Below, one piece after another: positions 59,291 to 64,000 of a DNA stretch of 64,000 bases. Each line of letters opens with the position of its first letter. The first letter of the stretch is position 1. The translations under genes were made by a program, and so were the position numbers. The notes beneath the pieces are model-generated. The model made no database searches. It saw only the letters and a program-made list of their open reading frames with translations, and was not told where the DNA came from. The stretch comes from Antennarius striatus (Eukaryota; Chordata; Actinopteri; Lophiiformes; Antennariidae). The stretch covers positions 12,335,001-12,399,000 of the forward strand of contig NC_090784.1 of NCBI RefSeq assembly GCF_040054535.1, in the 5' to 3' direction.

Positions 59291-60504
59291 AGTCCAGGTT
59301 GGGAGACTGCCTTTCCCTTGACTGCTGGTGATAACTCCCCTCCGTTCTTATCACGCACTGAGTGAATGACAGGAAGGGAAACATGAGGTCAGATATTTTC
59401 CTCAAGAACGAAATAAACAAAACGGTATCAAGCGGTTACAATTATTTTCTGTTCCGACTCTGTTCCGGGACATTAAAAAATATAAAGTTTTCTGTTTCGT
59501 TCCTGGTGAAATACCAAAAATTTCTGGTTTCGTTTTCGTTTTCAAAGCCCTGATACACATCTCTCAGCCACTCATTCACTTTCTCCTCCCCCATGCAGTC
59601 TTTATGATTGGCCTAAACAATGATGCCGGCTGGAAACCGTTTTTACATTTCCAAAGGCAACCAAGAACAGTCACAAACAATTTCTCATGCCCTGTGGTCT
59701 GTATGGATTCTGTGCTGGTCCCCTCTTACTCCACATTGTGGTTCACGGGTTTATCAAAAGTGAGAGGGACCTTGTCCATTTTTGTAATGTAGTCTGCCTG
59801 GATCTTTATGTTGGCAATCTTGTCGCTGCAGTAAGACGCGGAAGGTCAGCTTTTCTTTATAAAAGCTGACAATCTGAAGCTTTAGTTGCTGCATCACATT
59901 ACTCCTTATGCAGATGGCGAGATGACATCTTTTGATGTAACAAAAGCACCAAGATGGACCTCCTTGACAGTATTCAATAGCCATGTCTTGTGCAATCGTT
60001 ACTGCTTTCAGTCAAATGGAGAATGTAGACAGACTTCTCCCGGCTGTTCTTCGTTCAAGAATCCATTGTTCAAGCTGGTCTTAAAACTCCGGCCACCTCG
60101 CTTTGTTCCCTCGGAAACGCAGTTTCGTTTTTTTAACCTGGCGCAGTTCATCCTCCTGCTTCCTCTACCTCCAAAACCATAGATTTATTTTGAATTCTCT
60201 TGTGGGTGCTCCATTTACGTTTACCACAACGTAATTGATGGCATGGAATTTAAAATTAACCTCGTAAGCGTGTCTTTTCTGATGCCATTGTGGAGGGTCT
60301 TTGGCCAAACATACGTGGTTATGCAGGACACCGGTGGTACAGTGTATCTACCGGTGCTTTGCATAATGTTCTCCAATAGGTTTATCGCTGCCAGCGTGCG
60401 TAGTGATGTAATATGTCACTATGTCGCTGGGAAATGTTTCAGAGGGTCAATCTAGCAGTTGCTGACCAAAATCGCACATTTTTAAAAAATTTTGAACTCA
60501 GTGC
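59291..60504. other. Unclassified, probably DNA-transposon-derived sequence
   Basis: There are no intact genes. Phrases such as 'gccatagatttattttgaat'-type text near 60175 and repeated short open frames suggest an old transposon, but I cannot name the family. Confidence 0.3.
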
Positions 60505-60600
60505 ACACATAAGGCACTTCGTGATAAAAGGCGCAGCGCAGATGTTTGAGATACTTCAAGGCCTTAAATGCACCTTATGGTGTGGAAAATACAGTATACT
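60505..60600. repeat. End of a short inverted-repeat element
   Basis: 'cataaggcacttcgtgataa' and 'tgcaccttatggtgtggaaa' followed by 'atacagta' match a terminal block common in fish MITE-like elements, with internal AAGGCAC/GTGCCTT-type complementarity. Confidence 0.45.
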
Positions 60601-60899
60601 AATTTTTTTTTTTTTTAAAAGAACATTGTGTGACTTGGAGCTGAGGACCTGGAGTTTCATGTCTGTCTCTCGTTCATTCATTCCACCATACAATGACTGT
60701 GTGTCTCTGCCCAGATTTGTTTCCTACAGTTAGCACATGCACACCATTAGAAAATTACATTTTTTTAGTTTCACTCCCTTAAAATTCTGTTTTCTCCATC
60801 TACAATGTAGACAGCATGTAAAAACAGTATTGAACATTTTACCATTTTCTCAGTGCTGTTAACATTATATTTTTACCAGATGTCACATACAAGCCGCAC

Positions 60900-61860
60900 A
60901 TGCAAACCTTGTTCATAAATTAAGTAAAAAATGGGATGACAGAGGGGAAAATTACTGAACAAACTTAAATGTCGGCAAGCACAAACACATCTTGTTCTAT
61001 TTTCTGAAACCAAATGAGTTTCACTGGCTGTGTGTTTGGGATCAATATCTTGCTGAAATGTTCACCCTCGTTTCATCTTTATCATCCTGGTAGATGGCAG
61101 CAGACTTTTAGCAAGAATAGAATATAATCGCCTTTATCGTAATGGTATCAAATTCTACCTGTGAAATACAACAAAATCAAGAATGTTTTGGTATTTTTTC
61201 ATTCTTCTTTGCTTCAGTCATATGAAGGTTACCAGTGCTGTTTGCTGACAGCCCCACACCATGATCTTCTAACCTCAAAACGTCTCTGTTGGAATGGTGT
61301 TTTTGGGGTGATGTGAAGTGAAACTTCACTTCCAAACATGGTGTCTGTTACAATATACAAAGAGTTCAATTTTGGTCTCATCAGACTAAATTATGCATTT
61401 CAAAGGGTTTTCTGAATGTAGTGCAGCAAACTTCAACATAGTTTCAACATATTTATTTCTTCATCAATGGAGTCTTGCGTGGTGAGCATCAATACAGCCC
61501 ACTGAGTGCTGATTGCAGTTTTCTTTGAAGCTTTTGTATCAGCTAATTCCAGGTCTTTCTGAGGTTCTCCACATGTGCTTCTTGGCTCTTGGACAAGTCT
61601 TCTGATAATTCTTTTAACTGCTCTGTCCGAAATCTTGCAGGGAACTCCTGGTCGTGGCCAGTTAATGGTGAAATGATATTGCTTCCAATTCCAAAGTATG
61701 GCCCAAAAGCGCTCACTGGAACATTCAGAAGTGAAAAAATCGTGCAATCAATACCATAAGTATGTTTTGCAACAATAAGATTGCAAAGGTTTTGAAAGAC
61801 TTTGCTTTTAACCATGTTTAACACCTTGGCAGTGAGACACCTTTTCATAGGCCATCAGTT
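60900..61860 (-). mobile_element. Tc1-like DNA transposon, degraded
   Basis: The minus strand reads NWPRPGVPCKISDRAVKRII and RRLVQEPRSTCGEPQKDLEL (the DNA-binding helix-turn-helix part of Tc1-like transposases) at 61530-61680. Further along it reads FQQDIDPKHTASETHL near 61010-61060, corresponding to the catalytic FQQDNDPKHT region. Parts of the middle are missing, stops are frequent, and it is inactive. Confidence 0.7.
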
Positions 61861-62499
61861 GGAACTGTACCATCTGATATTAATTTGCACACCTTCATTC
61901 CCTGTTCCTGCTGTGCTCCTACCTGATGTACATTGCTGCCATCAAACGGGTGCTCTTCAATATTCAAGATGTAGGTGAACATTGAACTGATCTTCATGTG
62001 TTGTTTTTATGTCCCTTAATTGTTTATGGTAAGTGATGCGTTTGGTTGATCTCACCAAAGAATATGGCCAAAAATCTACAGTCAACACATTATTAAAACA
62101 AAAGGAAGTTTAAGGAGCTTAAGGCATTGCGTGGGTGGTTGGAGAAGATCAAAAGGAGGACTGTAATTCACTCTTGTCCGGCATCGTGAGATAGGAGCGC
62201 ATGAACCAAAGAGGGCAAAAAACAATGGGGACAGCTGTTAAAAGGTAAATGGCCGTCATGATTATTCTTTACTCTATTCTTTGTTTTTACGTTATGCACA
62301 ACTCATTTATTGTGTAATAATCTAATCATAACATGTATTTGTTACATGTTTTGAAGCATTTTTATGCTTTAGAAAAAAAATTATGTTGGAATTTTTGTGG
62401 GCTTGGAACAGATTAGGGCATTTGCAGGGAAAACGCGTCTCTACTTAAGAAATTAATTGGTTCCGGGAGAAATTACGTAAGTAGAGGTACCACTGTATA
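61861..62499. other. Non-coding stretch ending in a repeat terminus
   Basis: No gene seen. The right end, 'gtagaggtaccactgtata' at 62481-62499, is the terminus of a common fish inverted-repeat element. Confidence 0.35.
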
Positions 62500-62882
62500 T
62501 TGTCCTTGGTGAGATATAGGTTTCATTTCATCGAGGACAGGGAGAGAGCGAGAGGCAAGGCGCAAGTGTCGCCCGAAAGCTGTAGTCACGTGAGACCGTA
62601 CGCACATCCTATTGGCTGAAAGCATCCGTGTGTGCACTACATCTCGAAACTCACAGTTCCGCATACAAGTTTACTTTTGCCTTGTGAAGTAGTTTTTTTT
62701 TTGCGAAACTATTGCAATGACTCCCAAACCTACTGCAATTTGTACAGTGGTTTGACATCAGTACAAGGAGGCTTCATAAACGATTAAATTATACTTAAAT
62801 AAAATAAATATTTGGTCGCTATATCGCAAATCTTTTTTTTTCATGGGTGGTCATGGAATATATTAATCGAGAGTAATCAACC
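62500..62882. mobile_element. Short inverted-repeat DNA element, family A, copy 5 (diverged)
   Basis: 'tcctattggctgaaagcatc' and 'aggcttcataaacgattaaa', then 'ttggtcgctatatcgcaaat', align with the middle and right of copies 2 and 3. The ends are worn, so this is the oldest-looking copy. Confidence 0.5.
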
Positions 62883-63327
62883 AAGGATAGATCCCGTTCT
62901 ATTGGCCAAAATGCAAAAAGCTGTCCAAAATGAGGCTCCAGTGTTGCAGAAATTAAGGATTTTCTCCTAGCACATCATTTCGGGCCACTTTCAACTCAGT
63001 AATACTTCCAGAAATTCCATTTAAACTTTTCTAATCGAAGATTTTTCTTGCTTCCTCAATTGTTTTCAAAAAAAGCTTTACCATGTTGGGTATTTTGGAG
63101 CGCTAAATAAATACCTTGATAGAGGTCTACGGTAACTAAAGTTCCCACTCTCTACAACAAGTCCAGAAATTAAGTCTGAAAATCCCTGAAAAAAGGTAGA
63201 ATGTAATCAACTTTATTAATTCCCAATAGGAAATTAGTCCACTGTACCACACAAAATGTGTGTTAGTCTGTGTGTGAGTAATATAGACATGTGTCTTGTA
63301 GTGTTGCGGGCCTGTGGGTATACGCCT

Positions 63328-63361
<34 letters not shown>
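63328..63361. repeat. AC microsatellite
   Basis: A perfect (AC)n run of about 16 units. Confidence 0.9.
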
Positions 63362-63362
<1 letters not shown>

Positions 63363-63751
63363 GAGATTAACATGTTATTGTCAGCACTGATGGGACAGCT
63401 ACATAGCTCTGGATAACACTGTTGCTCTGTGCTACCTGTCCAATTCATGCAGGAGAAAAAGTACAATGAGCAGTGTGAAAGATGAGAAAGTGGGTTTTGC
63501 AGGCTAAGGTTGTTTCAAGGGTAGAGCTAGCATTACTGTCCATCTACCAGTGCTACATCCACTTTGTGGACAACAGACAGGACCATTTAAGACTACAACA
63601 AACTTCATAAACTGTAACAAGGGATTTGTTTCCCAAAAATGTAGCAATATGAGCACATGCGAGACACAGCAATCCAATTTAATAGGCCAACATCAACCTC
63701 CATGTTGGTAGAGGATCGCATTCATATTAATAACTGGTGTGTGATCAGGTG

Positions 63752-64000
63752 GCACGGTGGTACAGTGGGTAGCCGTGTTGTGGCAGAGCAGGGCAGTTCC
63801 CAGTTTGAGTTTGCATGTTCTCCCTGTGTCTATGTGGGTTCTCTTGGGGCTCTTTGGCTTTATCCCACATCCAAAATATGCACTTCAGTTGAACTGGCTG
63901 GTCTCAAATTGTCCATTGGTCTGAGTGATTGTCTGTCCTATATGTGGCTTCACGGTGCACTGGCGCCGCGCCCGGAGTGTCCCCTGCCTGTGATAGGCTC
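63752..64000 (+). mobile_element. tRNA-like SINE, family B, copy 3, cut by the window end
   Basis: It starts 'ggtggcacggtggtacagtg', and 'gcatgttctccctgtgtcta' and 'cacggtgcactggcgccgcg' follow the order of 41908-42205. The end lies outside the window. Confidence 0.6.

Overview
The window is nuclear DNA of a ray-finned (teleost) fish. This rests on a five-exon trypsinogen gene of fish type, GT-AG introns, CpG-rich promoters, and abundant repeats of kinds common in teleosts: Tc1-like transposons, RTE/Rex3-type and L1-Tx1-type LINEs, Penelope-like fragments, tRNA-like SINEs and short inverted-repeat elements. No bacterial, organellar or rRNA sequence was seen.

Layout. The left half (2.3-33.5 kb) is gene-rich. 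Reading along the plus axis: a 17-finger C2H2 zinc-finger gene (2311-6536, minus); a Myb/SANT-like regulator with a Gln-rich C-terminal half (7653-10204, minus); trypsinogen (15135-16318, plus) with traces of decayed trypsin copies just upstream (12.8 and 14.0 kb); a second C2H2 gene with AT-hooks (17852-23140, minus); a five-finger gene (26442-28022, minus); and a 13-finger gene (30569-33448, minus). The right half (34-64 kb) is mostly transposon debris around one very large gene (44818-53568, minus), which encodes about 2,916 residues and about 50 zinc fingers in one 8.75-kb coding exon.

How the genes relate. The five zinc-finger genes share one strand. Each carries all or nearly all of its coding sequence in one giant 3' exon, behind a short first exon that is coding in at least one gene and non-coding or unplaced in others. 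Two of them share a C-terminal finger ending in HYLQHA(R/Q)GE. The other three share a compact two-finger module introduced by a PVV-type strand, and two of those three also share a non-canonical C-x-C finger. I read the set as an old local gene family that has diverged strongly. No KRAB, BTB, SCAN or ZAD effector domain was seen; psi-K-x-E (SUMO-type) motifs and acidic or Ser-rich N-terminal regions recur. The Myb/SANT gene is on the same strand. The trypsin gene is functionally unrelated and probably sits here by linkage only.

Transposon landscape. One inverted-repeat element family has about five copies between 37 and 63 kb. One copy is split by a LINE that itself carries a SINE and a solo LTR, so the insertion order can be read directly. 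All coordinates, splice sites and reading frames were worked out by eye; family names for repeats are by remembered resemblance, not by search.
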